Shown piece after piece: positions 1 to 44,366 of a DNA stretch of 64,000 bases (positions are counted from its first letter, which is position 1; each line of letters starts with the position of its first letter). The translations under genes were made by a program, and so were the position numbers. A model generated the notes under the pieces. It had not been told where the DNA came from. It worked only from the letters and a program-made list of their open reading frames with translations, and searched no databases. The stretch is from Karalla daura (Eukaryota; Chordata; Actinopteri; Chaetodontiformes; Leiognathidae): the NCBI GenBank assembly GCA_029224185.1, contig CM055193.1:25220062-25284061 (forward strand), written 5' to 3'.

Positions 1-307
1 CCGAGATCCGTGACTGTCTGTTTCCATGGACGTAACTTTGGACGTAACTTTGTGTGGGACTTTGTCTGATTGATGCAGTTTCTTTTGCCACTCTTCCATG
101 TCAAACTGGAGGATCTGGGCTGTTAACACATGGCCATTTTCCCAAATCAGATAACGTTTTTTCAGCGTTTACTGGCAGATTTTCCATCGCTGACTATTCC
201 TGCTTTCTCCAGAGTCGTAGCCAAGCATGGTGTGGAACACTTCATTCCCATCGCGGGCCCCCCAAGTTTTCACACGAGCATGATTCCTCGACACAGCTAA
301 GCTGGCG

Positions 308-607
308 ATGGCTAAAGAGGAGTTTGCCTCCATGGAGCGCTTGGAGATCGTTTGGCATTCGAACAGCCCCTGGGCTTCGCCACTCCACATGGTGCCCAAA
401 GCGGACGGGTCATGGCGACTGTGTGGTGACTTTTGCCGCCTCATCACTACCCATGACTGCTACCCCGTTCCGCATATTCAGGCTTTTGCGGTTCACCTGG
501 CGGGCCAGGCAATTTTATCTAAGGTGTATTTGGTGCATGGTTACCACCAGGTTCCAGTGCACACAGAGGACGTACCCAAGACTGCAGTCATTACTCCGTT
601 CATGTCA
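308..607 (+). pseudogene. Ty3/gypsy reverse transcriptase fragment
   Basis: About 100 codons match the N-terminal part of gypsy reverse transcriptase: SPWASPLHMVPK, then a CGDFCRL segment (family form is CGDFRRLN), then GYHQVPVHTEDVPKTAVITPF. Similarity stops abruptly after ITPF at about 600, before the catalytic YxDD loop, so the fragment cannot be active. The short distance between blocks shows a small internal loss next to CRLI. Confidence 0.85.
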
Positions 608-855
608 ACAAATAGGAACGGGCGGACACCAAACGCGTAGGGTCCCAGGAGTTTTATTGAGGGATCAGGAAATGGGGGTTTATGTAGAAAATCTGCCGGA
701 GTGGCTCAAGGTCGGGCTGGCAGTGGGTCAGGCTTTCCGGGGCTGAGGAGCAGGCGTCATCGGAGGGCAGGCAGGAGGTCGGTGGCTGGGGCAAAGGAGC
801 AGAATGGTGGTCGTGGTCTAGTGGTTGGTCAGTGGCCGGGGCAGCTAGCAGAGTC
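606..855. other. G-rich sequence interrupting the gypsy pol remnant
   Basis: Between the RT and integrase fragments is about 250 bases of strongly G-rich + strand with no gypsy similarity. It begins sharply after the ITPF codons and contains repeated GGCAGG, GGTCGG and GGCCGGGGC-like words. It may be part of another mobile element; its identity was not recognised. Confidence 0.5.
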
Positions 856-971
856 GTAGAGGGTGGTTCGGCTCTTCTCTGCGTTGTCTTTACTGGTCAC
901 CCCCGTCCTGTTGTGCCACTGGCCTGGGGCTGTGGGGTCTTCGACTAGGTTCACTCCCTCTCAGTGCATCT

Positions 972-1490
972 GTGAAATTGGTTGGATCCAAGTTTGTCTG
1001 GCCTGGCCTCCGCAAGTTGGTCAAGGAGTGGGCAGCAGCGTGCGTAGTGTGTCAGCGTGCAAAAGTTCACCACCACACCAAAACCCCCCTTGAACCGTTT
1101 GCAATTCCGGCCAGACGTTTCGACCACGTACATGTGGACTTGGTGGGTCCTTTGCCTCCCTCACAGGGGTTTATGCACCTGCTGACTGTCGTGGATCGTA
1201 CCACCAGGTGGCCAGAGGCGGTTCTGTTGGCCTCCACAACTTCCGCAGACGTTGCACGTGCATTCCTTTTGGCTTGGGTCTCCCGATTTGGTACTCTGTC
1301 GGACATCACCTCCAACAGGGGCCCTCAGTTCGTTTCAGAGTTCTGGTCAACGATGGCAGTGTCACTAGGCGTGCAGGTTTACTGCACTACTATGCATCAT
1401 CCTCAGGCTAATGGCTTGTGTGAACGTTTTCACCGATCCCTCAAGGCAGCATTGTGCGCTGCTGTTGCTCGGTTTGCATTCAGCTCCTAA
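972..1490 (+). pseudogene. Ty3/gypsy integrase fragment with mutated catalytic site
   Basis: The 172-codon open stretch has the integrase zinc finger (CVVCQRAK), the first catalytic block (HVDLVGPLPPSQG), the second block reading TSNRGPQF, and the third block NGLCERFHRSLK. In gypsy integrases the second block is normally SDRGPQF, so the middle acidic catalytic residue (Asp) is Asn here, while the first Asp and the Glu are kept. The frame breaks after about 1490; further integrase tail-like text continues in other frames to about 1900. The fragment is inactive. Confidence 0.88.
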
Positions 1491-2270
1491 GGAGGACCTT
1501 GATGCTTCTCCTGCTGAGTTAGTTTTCGGGCACACACTTCGTGTCCCAGGTGATTTTTTGCCTGTGAGTCTGGCCCACATTTGCACCCTGCAAAGTGTTC
1601 TTTTTTTGTCCGAGTCTGTGGTCGCTCTTACGCCTGTTCACCACTGTTTCCCATGGTCCTTCGTGCCTGCAGAACTTACAACAGTTCCTTTTTGTTTTTC
1701 TGTGGCATGATGCTTACATATTGCCAGCTAACTTACGATGGCCCGTTCTCAAAAGGGACTCCAAGTCTTTGGTTCTGGATCTGGGTGGGTGTAGTGAATG
1801 TGTCGCATTTGACAGGCTGAAACCGGCACACAGGGTGGCTGACAAGGAGGTGTTGCCAGCCCAGGTCCCCCATTTAGATCGTCCTCCTTCTCAGGCCTCG
1901 GAGAGGCCCTCTCGCATTGTGGTACCAGATGTGGACTGTTTTCTTCCTGCCTTTCCCTTGCCTCTTCCCAGATGCGCTACTCGACAGGTTCTCGACAGGC
2001 GTGACTGCGAATCAGGGGTGGCGCAACTGCTATGGCAGGCTGGTCAAGCCTCCAGCCAGATATTGACTTTTCACCTGTGGTCCCTTCTGGGTGTTTGCGG
2101 GGGCTGTGTGGAGGGCACTGGGATTTTGCTCACCCCCAAAGGGTTAAACAGTTAAGGGGCATGGTCAAATGCACAGTGTTTTGGCACACTTTTATGCTTC
2201 TGTTCACTCTGTTCCTGTAGCTGAAAGAATAAAGAGCTAAACTGACTTTTGCCTCCGGATTTGTCCTTCA

Positions 2271-2532
2271 TCCTGCCACAATATTACATTTAAAATAATG
2301 GTTAATAAAGTAAACTAAGACGTGGTTCCCTTTTTGGTGTAATCAAAACTGAAACTTAACTTCTTAACTTCTTCTGGCAATAAAAAGTCTAATGGTATAG
2401 TATAATGATATGGCAAACACTGCACACACTGCTGGGGGGGGCTCACATTTAGGCAGTGCTCCCCCCATTCCGAAGCAGGTGACACAGACACGGCTACTCA
2501 GCACTATTGGAGCACAACTGGGCGCGTGTATG

Positions 2533-2536
<4 letters not shown>
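2271..2536. other. No recognised feature
   Basis: AT-rich intronic DNA (igsf21 intron) between the gypsy remnant and the TG microsatellite. No coding or repeat-family signal was recognised. Confidence 0.4.

Positions 2537-2591
<55 letters not shown>
2537..2591. repeat. (TG)n microsatellite
   Basis: An uninterrupted run of about 27 TG dinucleotides immediately abuts the end of the hAT-like element that begins at 2592. Confidence 0.97.
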
Positions 2592-2593
<2 letters not shown>

Positions 2594-3010
2594 GTGATGT
2601 GTCGTTCATGAGCGTTTCGTTCAATATGAACTAATCTTTCAAATGACTCGGGAGTAATGAGTCCTCTCAGTGAGAGATTCGTTCATTTTCATGCAGTTCC
2701 TTTTCTCATCACATGGCAGGCAGCTACATAAGTTCAGTCAGCAGGACCAGAAACAGAAATGATTCGTTCCCAACACACTCAACACAACACAACAGTGTGT
2801 CCTCAGGTCGTCGTTCTTTTGTCACGTGACAGCTGTAGCTCTGCTATGGGGCTGTGGGCCGAGAGATGAATAAGGAAACAAGTGATGTCTGAGATCTGAA
2901 ATTCATTAATTTATTCATTAAAAAAATATATATATTCATGAAGTCATAATTAATAAGTGGATTTCAGTTCTTGTAGATGTGTAGTGTATTGTGTAAATTG
3001 TGTTTGTAAA
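2592..3010 (+). mobile_element. hAT-like non-autonomous DNA transposon end, copy 1
   Basis: The segment begins TAGTGATGTGTCGTTC and is rich in CGTTC/GAACG words, like the ends of many vertebrate hAT-type non-autonomous elements. It is matched in reverse complement at 14930-15446 over most of its length, including the ACATGGCAGGCAGCT block, the AGAAATGATTC block and the CAGTTCTTGTAGATG block. No transposase is seen. The right-hand boundary is unclear; similarity to the other copy fades near 3010. Confidence 0.65.
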
Positions 3011-3059
3011 TAAATACTTCTGAAATGATATCAACACGTTGAATTTGTGTTATAGTCTG

Positions 3060-3165
3060 CCACAAAATAATAAAACATAATAATAGTAATAATAATAATC
3101 ACCATTATCATCATTAACATAATAATAATGATAATAACAATAATAATAATCATAATAATGTCACA
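3060..3165. repeat. AAT-rich simple repeat
   Basis: Imperfect (AAT)n/(ATA)n with interspersed CAT units, about 100 bases. Confidence 0.85.
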
Positions 3166-3895
3166 TTTTGGACACAGAAAATGCACCATGTAAACATTTT
3201 AGGGAATTTATTAAATGTTACTTTTTACTTTTTACGTTTAGATATTCTCACCAATTATCAAAATGAGTTTTACATGGAAACACCTGCCTGTCACCTGACA
3301 GGCAGCTTGGACTGAACGGGTCTTTTCATGCTCGTTCATCAGATCATTCACTTATGCTACGGCACCAGTGCATTAAATAAGCTTGAGTTGAAGCTTGCCC
3401 GAAAATTTAAAAAAGTAAAATGAGACAGGTTTGTCCGCACATAATCTACTATCATGAAAAGCAAAAATATTTCATTTTATAATTAAATCCCTCTTTGGTT
3501 TCACAAATTCGCCTGTGTCCAGGGAACGTCACAACAACATGAAGATGACTTTTCAAAGCCAGGTAGACTATGTGTACAGCGTGGCACACTTATGTTTTGT
3601 CATTAAATTCAGCATCCACAACCATGTACAAAAGAGTGCCGCTGGCAAAAAAAAGAAGAAGAAGAAGCACTGGGCATACAGTCTGTGGGACATGCAATGA
3701 GACTCATGTCTGGACTGGGGTTGCTTGGCTGAACCTTAGTTTCACCAAAAGGAGAACCACGTCTTAGTTTACTTTATTAGTCATTCATTTAAATGTAATA
3801 TTTAATGTTATAAACATAAATAGTACATAGTCTTTAAAAGAATGTTTAATTTTGTATTTCATTCAATACTTTATTGATGGTGTTAAATGGAGTCA
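3166..3895. other. Unclassified intronic DNA
   Basis: AT-rich sequence with no recognised gene. A short GAA-type purine tract lies near 3648-3668. The stretch 3286-3360 with GTTCATCAGATCATTC words may be the far end of the hAT-like element, but this is not shown. Confidence 0.3.
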
Positions 3896-3899
3896 TATG

Positions 3900-4570
3900 A
3901 TATAGTTATGGTTCGGGCAACAAAGTTGCGAGAAGAGGCCTTGGTGATATGTACACAATTTTCAAATGGCGTGGCCAATAGTGCATCACAAAGTTTGGTT
4001 ATTTGTCATCAATATTTCAAAATGCTTTTCCGGGCAGGCACTTCATCGTAGAAGCTTCAAAATTGCTGGAAACAATTGCATTCTATGCCTGTACAGCCAG
4101 GTAATGGCCTTGTCATTGGGCGTTACTAAATGTCTCTATAGTGGCACCTTGAAATTTTCAAAAAACCCTCCCCCTAAAGCTTTCTGTGGAGTAGAGAGAT
4201 GAAAATTAGAGTTTGCTTATAGAGTTTGTCCAGATGCACAAGAAAATCTCTTGCACTGATGGTCAGAACTGAACAGGAAGTCGGCCATTTTTATTTCAAA
4301 TGTTGCTTTTTCCATACAGCACTTGTCACCTGAGTCCGCCTAGAGATTTCATCCCATCAACTTCATATTGTGTAAGCATAACCTAAATGGCATTGTGATC
4401 TAAAATTCAGAACAGCTTTTCTCTATGTCAAGGTATGTAGCTGTATGGCAGCCATAGTCGAGAGGTGAATCACAGGGTTGCTGCTCGACCCAGAAGAGAT
4501 TCCTCTTCAGAGTGTGCTAAAAAGAGAAGAGTCTTGGGATGGCCTATGATGTGCATTAAGCCTGCGGTTG
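3900..4570 (+). repeat. Interspersed repeat family R1, copy 1
   Basis: This copy begins GGTTCGGGCAACAAAGTTGC and shares with the copies at 6454, 12700, 28020 and 28690 a fixed order of blocks: a GTGGCC(A)ATAGTGCATCACAAA block, a CATCAATATTTCAAAATG block, CTTCATCGTAGAAGCTTC, the GGTAATGGCCTTGTC block, AAAGCTTTCTGTGGAG, GACAGGAAGTCGGCCATTT, and a final CCTCTTCA-TGTGCTAAAAAG block. No long open frame is conserved between copies, so it looks non-coding. The family name was not recognised; this repeat type is common in fish genomes. Confidence 0.75.
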
Positions 4571-4679
4571 CCAGAACCTCAAGGGGTGCAAATGCGAGGA
4601 CCCGCTTGTTTTTATTTATTGTCTTTCAGATAAGTTGCAACTCAGGCAAAGCCAGCCAGGCTAGTCTGCCACCATAAGT

Positions 4680-4803
4680 TGCCGTGGTAACTGAGTTTGA
4701 ACTAGGTTAAGCCTGCTCTATGGAACCGAATTCCTGGAAAATAAACCGGGCTTACCAAATAAGCCTGGTTTAACTGGTAAGCCTGTTTTATGTAACAGGG
4801 CCC
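4680..4803. repeat. Harbinger-like terminal sequence remnant
   Basis: The region contains repeated AAGCCTG(G/T)TTTA words and ends GTTTTATGTAACAGGGCCC. This resembles the GGGCCC...TGCAAA/TACATAAAAC-type ends of PIF/Harbinger-like fish elements, such as the one at 43440-43676. Assignment is by terminal motif only. Confidence 0.35.
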
Positions 4804-4805
4804 TG

Positions 4806-37802
<32,997 letters not shown>

Positions 37803-38885
37803 ACCCGGACTCTGGCACCAAGGCTCTTCAGTGCTGGAACATGAAAGGCACAGCAAAAATTTTGTCCTAGTACAAGTACAGATGATACTACATTCTCTCA
37901 TACTGTGAGTAATGTTACTGCCTGGTCTCTTTACTCAATGATTATGAACGTGAAAAACGTAAAATCCTTGATGTGTAATGTAAACGTAAACAGTGATACT
38001 ATTAGCTAAGAAAAAAATGTACTGATGGATAATATGATATGTGAGTTTTGCTGATGCCTGACCAGATAAGACAGGCCTTTTTGAAACATGGAGTGCATTG
38101 CATACATAAGTTCTGTGTTCAGTCACCAGAATTGCTGATCTGATGGAGAGCATGTTAAGATTATATGAGAACAGAGAACTCATAGCTTTTATCTGATTGC
38201 ATTGACGACACCTAAAACCTAAATTGAAATTTCAATACAACAACATGTTAGTACATTTAATGTTTGGGGTCCATATAACAGCAATAGAGATACAGGAAAT
38301 TGCCAAAGGCTCCAAATTATATTCCATTACGTAACATTCTTGGTAATTAGATTTCCAAATTATTTATATTTTTTACTTGCATTTATCTGTGTTCCCATTG
38401 AACATGACTTGACAATAGCCACACTTATCACATAACCTACACAGTGACATCATGTTTTGCCAGGTTAGAAAAGAAAAATGGATTGCGATGTTTCTAATAA
38501 ATCCTAACACAATAGCCTGGGTTTGATTGTAGCTCTGACCCCTTGGTGTCCCCTCCTTGTTCCCATGTCAAAACTACCCCTCTTCAGCTGCTACTGTATA
38601 AATGTGAAATATTCTCTTTGTAGTACCTCTGTGAGAAAATTATTAAAACAAATAACCTCGTAGTTATTATATTTATTACAAATGACTAAGAACCATTTGT
38701 TTTGATCACTTTTGCAACAAATGCATCATGTTTCCTACAGAATGAATCAGAAAACATTGTTCATTGTATGATTTCAGTGGATTAGGGTTTTTTTGTAATG
38801 TTTTTCAATGTTTTTCAAAGTTATATCATCAAAGTTACCAAAAGCCTCATGAGCAGTGCAAATAAAGTCTATGTCTTTTAATACC
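37803..38885 (+). other. igsf21: igsf21 3' UTR
   Basis: Non-coding sequence from the stop to the first full AATAAA in a terminal context (38861-38866). T/GT-rich sequence follows at about 38869-38880. AATAAA-like words earlier (38499) could give a shorter form. Confidence 0.6.
38861..38866 (+). terminator. igsf21: Probable igsf21 poly(A) signal
   Basis: AATAAA about 1.06 kb after the stop codon, followed by GTCTATGTCTTTT. Confidence 0.55.
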
Positions 38886-39054
38886 TTGTTAAAAATCTTG
38901 TGTATCTTTGTTTGCCTTTTCATTATTTGGAACATCCTCTTTTACTGCAGAGGTCAAGAAGAATTCACTGTACAAGGATTGTACAGTAAGTTTTAAAAAT
39001 GGCCATATTCTTACTGTGTGAAGAGAGCAGTCCTTTACATCTTACTAGTTTTAT

Positions 39055-39900
39055 ATTTGGGGTGCGTCCCAATACTTCCCCGTACTCCTTCGTGTTACTC
39101 CTACCGCTTGGTTTTGCACGTTCACGTGAGGGTCATTTGTGGATATCTTCGGCTTCATTGCTTTCTCCTTTCTTGCCCCCGTATCGTACTTAAGTTTCAC
39201 ATGCCCATGTGTTTTGTGTCAGCACATCAGTTTAATGTGAGCACATCGTCATCATCGATTTAAATTTAAACTTATGTGAACCCAGGCTCCAGCCGTCACA
39301 ACGAAACATGGCGCTGGGAGCCACTAGCAAGAATAACTGTGCATTACTCTCGCTAGTGGCAAGAATAATGCACATTGTTCTTAATAATGTTCTGAATAAC
39401 GCACATAAATAAAGAAATGTAAGTGTAAGTCTAAAGCTGTGTCTCATTTCTATGTCTTACCCCTTACCCTTACCCCTTAATCTTCATCTTAGTGTTAACT
39501 CTCGATAGCGAGCTGAGTGAGCAAGGGGTAGGCACTTCCCCTAAGAAATGGGACACCCTTTGCGTCATCATCCCTCGCCTCCCATTTGCGTCTGTGGCTG
39601 CATCCACAGAGGATGAAACAAAGGAAGATGCCGTCCTCTCAGGTCGTGATGTCAATTGCTTGCGCTCTTTTCCTCTTTATGCGCTTTTCTGCGATCAGAC
39701 AAAGACGTCAGAGAAGAAGGATGCGTCTCAATACTCTGTCTTACCCCTTCGTCTTACCCCTACCCCTTGGTTTTGCACGTTCATGTGAGGGCAAGGGGTG
39801 TCCCAATTCTCATTTGGACCAAGAGGAAGGACTTAGAAGACTAAGGGCTACACACCCCTTAAAACCAAGTAAGCTCTCAACTGAACTAACTTGACAACTT
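39055..39900. mobile_element. Unclassified repeat with GCGTCCCAATAC ends
   Basis: GTGCGTCCCAATACTTCC, TACCGCTTGGTTTTGCACGT and TCACGTGAGGGTCA occur at 39060-39140. A second copy of the same order lies at 39721-39795 (GCGTCTCAATACTCTG, CCCCTTGGTTTTGCACGT). The intervening CTTACCCCTTACCCTTACCC stretch is low-complexity. Probably a non-autonomous DNA element or two nested ones; family not recognised. Confidence 0.5.
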
Positions 39901-41100
39901 GAAACTGAGGGGTAAACACTAAGACCAGCATCAGGATGGCTGCAGCCCAGCAACCACTAAAGGAGTCCCATAAACATAATTATTTTCAGCAGTTTACCAT
40001 TCTTTACAAATATGATGCTCACGTTCTTCGTTACATTTGAACTGTCATTGAGGTTAATTGTAGTAATGTGTGTTTAGCCAACGTTATTGTCAAGAAACTT
40101 TTAAGTTAACAAGCAAGTTGTTTTTTTATTTTTTATTTTGAGCTTTTTTAATGAGTGACCGGTTTGATTATGTGATTTCATGTTACTACGTAATTCACGG
40201 TGTTGACCTTTATCCTCAGGGACCCCAGAGGAGACTCTGCATCTTATAAAGTACCAGAGCTAACATTAAAAACAGTTTGAGAAGTTAAAAATAGCATCTA
40301 AGCAACAGTGGGAGTGAGTATCCCTTAATGCCGTTATGGTGCGGCAGCACTGATTGAAGAGACTGGATCCAGATGCAGATGTAATTTATTAAATGCAAAA
40401 GAAGGCAGAACAAAAGAGCAACCACAAACAGATGGAGCTAAGCACACTGGCTGTACAACAAAAGAGTCTCAAAAAATGTATCAAAAAAATACCTCCACAA
40501 AAGATGGAGCAGGGCACTCAGGCGGGAAAACTAAAAGGGCTCTGTTGGAATAATGTATATGTTATCTCGCATTTGCACCAGAAGCAAGCTATGTCTCAAA
40601 ATCAATGAAAGATGAAGTACTCTAGAAACAGATATGGGTTGTGCCACTCGGCAGTGAAACAAATATTTGAGCTTCTTGAATGCTTTGCCCTGCTGCTCTT
40701 TAGAAAACAGGCACCGCACTCTTATCTACAGCATGACCACATTGTGTAGAGAAGGTCAAACTAAGTTAACATTTATGTCACTCAGGAGCAACTATCGAGC
40801 TTGCCTTTTTTCCTCTTGGGACTCAACCCCTCATGTAACCAGGAACCACCTTAAGGAAATTAAAAGAGGGGGCGCGGAGGGACTTGTTGAGAGAAGGGTC
40901 AGAGATTGTAACTGTGCAAGTCGCTGTTCGTTCTCCTCACGAGCAAAACTTTCACTCTTGTTTTGTCTCATCTCTGCTTGAGTCTCTGTGTTTTAGGAGT
41001 CTTGAACCTGACATTTACTTGGGCCTTTGAGCCGGATGCCAATAGACCTGATGATTCCAGCGGGTGAAGTGGAACTGAGGTGGATGCTGCACACAGTTTA
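39901..41100. other. Intergenic, unclassified
   Basis: No family recognised with confidence. 40345-40420 (GATGCAGATGTAATTTATTA onward) resembles common fish LTR/TE text, without a partner in the window. Confidence 0.3.
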
Positions 41101-41105
41101 TCAGT

Positions 41106-41440
41106 GTGTTTCCAAACCAGAAACCATGGTGTGACAGCATAGTGCTCAAACCTCTGGACACAGCATACAGGTCAGGAGACAGGCTGACCTACAGCAGGGT
41201 CCAGACAGAACTGACAAAGGGCATCCAGCAGGCCAAGCACAAGTGCAGACAGTGCATTGAGGAGCACTTTGCTGACAGGAACCCACAGGAAATGTGTCGA
41301 TGCATCAGAACCATAACTGACTACAAGAACAGCAACCAACCAGCAGATTAACCACGACCCAACTCTGCCTGACACCTTAAACAGCTTCTTTGCACACTTC
41401 GACACACCTAGCAGCAGAGAGACTGTGAGTCTTCCACAGC
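41106..41440 (+). pseudogene. Non-LTR retrotransposon pre-RT fragment
   Basis: 81 codons read NQKPWCDSIVLKPLDTAYRS, GDRLTYSRVQTELTKGIQQA and [20 protein letters not shown], followed by frameshifted [14 protein letters not shown]. This is the region just before the reverse transcriptase in fish LINEs (family pattern NQKPW, FRSGD, RGIKxAK, MWQGIQxITDYK). No RT follows. Confidence 0.75.
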
Positions 41441-42470
41441 TGGAGGAGCAGCATACACAGACCCCAGGAAGAATAGCAGGGCTAGAGTCATGCCCCTGCC
41501 GGGACGAGGTCTAGAGCTGAAATGACTTTTTGCCTCCTGAAGGCACGCTTTCAGAGTCTTTAGACATAAAGGGTCAGCCCTTTGAGGTCATGTGACATCA
41601 CTGTGGCCTGTGCTGTCCTCCACAGCTGGCCTGAGGAAGAAGAGGGCCCCAAGAGTGTCACCAGCCATGGAAGTGGGACAGTCCTGCAGTCTCCCCTGAT
41701 GATTACAGTGGTCAGCTGCAGAGCAACCAATATGTGTAAAATTATTGTAGTTAATATGCACGCTGTGAATTTCAGTTAAATACGTCCTGCAGTGGCAGAG
41801 GAATTTGTGTCTTTTCATTTAATTTAAATTGATTTTGCCTCTTATTGTTATGCTTTTTGTTTTTTGTGCTCTTTTTGCTATTGTTTCTTTCCCCCCCTGT
41901 CCAGTGGTACATTCCATCCAGAGAGGAGAAGCACAGCTGCGCCTCATTCACCTGCCATAAAAGCCTGCCTGTGACTTCTCCTCAACAACAGATAATTCCA
42001 CTGCATCCAGTGCTTCGTTCATTCTGACAAATTCTTGTTTTTCTTTCCTCCAGTTTGAAGACTTCCTGATCCCTGTTTCCAGCCTGGCTGTGATTTTCTG
42101 TTTTTCTCCTGCCTTTTTCTGCAGTGTGCTTTGTTCTCTTTAGCCCTTGACTGCCCAGCGTAAGTTGAGTTTTCAGTTTCATTTGTCTTCTTTCCTAGTT
42201 ATCCCCAGCCTTTTGCTGTGAGGTCTCTAGTTTTCCTAGTTTTTCCAGCGGAAGCTGTGATTTTCTGGTCTTTCTCTATTTTCGATACCTCTCTGCAGTT
42301 TGCAATGTTTTCTGTTTCTGGTTCTCTTCTATTTTCTCTTTTGAGCATTTCTGTCATCGCTTTTTGCGACTTTTGGTACCCTTTTTGGTACCGTGAACTG
42401 CCTCAGCTCCTCTATCTGCATTTGGGTCCTCTAACTGGCTAGTTGGTCGTTACACTTATGATTGTGTTGT
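41441..42470. other. Possible LTR-like intergenic sequence
   Basis: 41900-42450 has GCGCCTCATTCACCTGCCAT followed by AAAAGCCTGCCTGTGAC and long TTCTGTTTTT-type pyrimidine runs, resembling R-U5 regions of fish Ty3/gypsy LTRs. No coding region or second LTR accompanies it. Confidence 0.3.
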
Positions 42471-43439
42471 TTACTATGTAAGCTTGCAGGGAGGCTGCTG
42501 CATCCATTAATTTGTCTGTTCATTTGATGTGTTGGATTTGTCCTGCATTTATTTCAGTGTGCAGACATGCAGTGTGTATTATATACGGACCTTTCGAATG
42601 TGTATTTATCCTTGTGTTGTATACTGTAATATGCTTTGATTCTGTGCTTTATATCGTGTAAAGTCACTGTGACTTCAGTGTTGAAAGGAGCTGATGGGTT
42701 TTACTCTTATTCAATAAAAGAACATAATGTTATTCTTTGATGTGTATTTATGTTTATATGGAATGAGTGTTTTATATGACAAACTATTTGGACCACACTG
42801 AGGAAGACAGACTGGCATTCTCTTGCATATTCTGATACTCATGACAATGTGATGCTGATGTGCCAAAAGATTTAAGTCTCTATTTCTCTGTGAAACCTAT
42901 ACTGAACTAGAGTTCCACAAAATGCTCCATAGCCCTCATTTCCTTTCATTTCCAAAGGAGCCCAAAGGATTATATAGCTGCAGACCCAACCCACCCATGA
43001 CATGAAATGTTAGTGCACAATATCATTTATTAGATATGTTTTAGATGTGCCTTTTCATATTATGTGTCTAATATATGCCTTAAGCCAAGAGCTGCTAAGG
43101 AAAAGTTTGTGCTTTGCATGACAAGAAAGATTCTTGATTTTAACAACTCTCCTCTAAAACAACGGGTTACAACATTATGAGTATATTTACCTAAAATTTA
43201 CTTGTAAGAATTAGAATAAAATTACTTTATTCTTGAAGTCTGGGCCGTAATATTCATATTCATGTAATTATATATAGAGTCTAGGGGAAACTGTACATTA
43301 TCAAATGATTGCAACATAATTTAAAATAATTCATCCAAAATGATTTAAATTATTGATCACAAATGTTTAAATAATGACAGTGGGTCTAGTTATATGTGAT
43401 AATTTGTAGTGGGCAGTGGAATAACTATTGGTTTCCATT
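42471..43439. other. Intergenic, unclassified AT-rich
   Basis: No recognised feature. Confidence 0.4.
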
Positions 43440-43676
43440 TGTGGTAACTTCTGACTGAGATAAGAGATAAGATTGAATAGATCCTGGAACTTAGCCTGGT
43501 CTGGAGCAGGTTAGCTCCACAGAGTAAATCTCCATAGTAACTTATACCATAACATATCCAACTGCCCCCTATCTGGGTTTTGTGCAACTGGATCATGGAT
43601 AAGTTGAGCCAGGATAACCAAAATATCCCATCTTAATCCCTTATCCTAGTTTTGTGCAATGGGCCCCAGGTCTCAT
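43440..43676. repeat. Harbinger-like terminal sequence
   Basis: GTTTTGTGCAACTGGATCAT and a final ATCCTAGTTTTGTGCAATGG followed by GCCCC give an end reading GGGGCCCATTGCACAAAACT on the minus strand, a frequent Harbinger-like end in fish. Opposite end not identified. Confidence 0.45.
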
Positions 43677-43792
43677 TAGGAGGGGCTGCATTTACTCCAT
43701 GTTGGAAGGAGCAGCCCAACTTGGCATTCTGGCTAATTGCATTAGTCCTCCCTCATCCTCACTCCGAGTTGTGACCAGGAAGCAGAATTGCA

Positions 43793-44092
43793 GTTTCTTT
43801 TTCGGACCATTCTCTGTAAACCCTAGAGATGGTTGTGTGTGAAAATCCCAGTAGATCAGCAGTTTCTGAAATACTCAGACCAGCCCTTCTGGCACCAACA
43901 ACCATGCCATGTTCAAAGTCACTCAAATCACCTTTCTTACCCATACTGATGCTCGGTTTGAACTGCAGGAGATTGTCTTGACCATGTCTACATGCCTAAA
44001 TGCACTGAGTTGCTGCCATGTGATTGGCTGATTAGAAATTAAGTGTTAACGAGCAGTTGGACTGGTGTACTTAATAAAGTGGCCGGTGAGTG
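43793..44092 (-). mobile_element. 5' fragment of the same Tc1-like family as 21143-22245
   Basis: 300 bp with one terminal repeat (AAAGTGGCCGGTGAGTG ending at 44092, followed by TA) and the first about 50 codons of the transposase (MGKKGDLSDFEHGMVVGARR and the LSISETADLLGFSHTTISRV helix-turn-helix) on the minus strand. It stops in WSEKE, where unrelated DNA begins, so the rest was lost or never copied. Confidence 0.92.
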
Positions 44093-44366
44093 TATAATGG
44101 TCACTCCCTATAATGGTTTACTTCCCTGCAAGTGAATCTGAAACTAAAGTGAGATCTATTGCTGATTCTGTCCCTGTTCTAATATTTATTCTTGTTCCTC
44201 TCTATCTTTAATGCATACCAGATTTTTGTTATCCATTAGTTCTATTACTGCTCCGTTACTGTTATTACAACTAGTCACACTGTACTATGAACATTAAAAT
44301 CACCACACCATATTATTGTTTCCTCTAGACACCATCAGTTTCTTTCAATAAATCGACAGCCTGTTA

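Larger units (their letters stand above)
50..2270 (+). mobile_element. Degenerate Ty3/gypsy retrotransposon, internally rearranged
   Basis: The region carries pieces of a Ty3/gypsy pol gene in several frames. A reverse transcriptase start lies at about 310-605, with the SPWASPLHMVPKADGSWR and GYHQVPVHTEDVPKTAVI blocks. A zinc-binding (H2C2) plus core integrase follows at about 975-1490, and a short integrase tail up to about 1900. The middle of pol (RT catalytic loop and RNase H) is missing and replaced by G-rich DNA at about 606-855. The stretch 1900-2270 is non-coding and ends near an AATAAA at 2229, so it may hold a 3' end or LTR, although no second LTR was found. Frameshifts throughout show a dead copy. 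The left end may lie outside the window. Confidence 0.85.

Noticed and set aside
1595..2155. 186-codon open frame overlapping the gypsy tail
   Set aside because: Only a part resembles the integrase tail in shifted frames; most is a chance reading frame through non-coding DNA.
38950..38988. Exon-like segment with AG before and GTAAGT-like after
   Set aside because: It lies after the igsf21 stop and poly(A) signal, its short peptide matches nothing known in IGSF21, and no partner exon was found.
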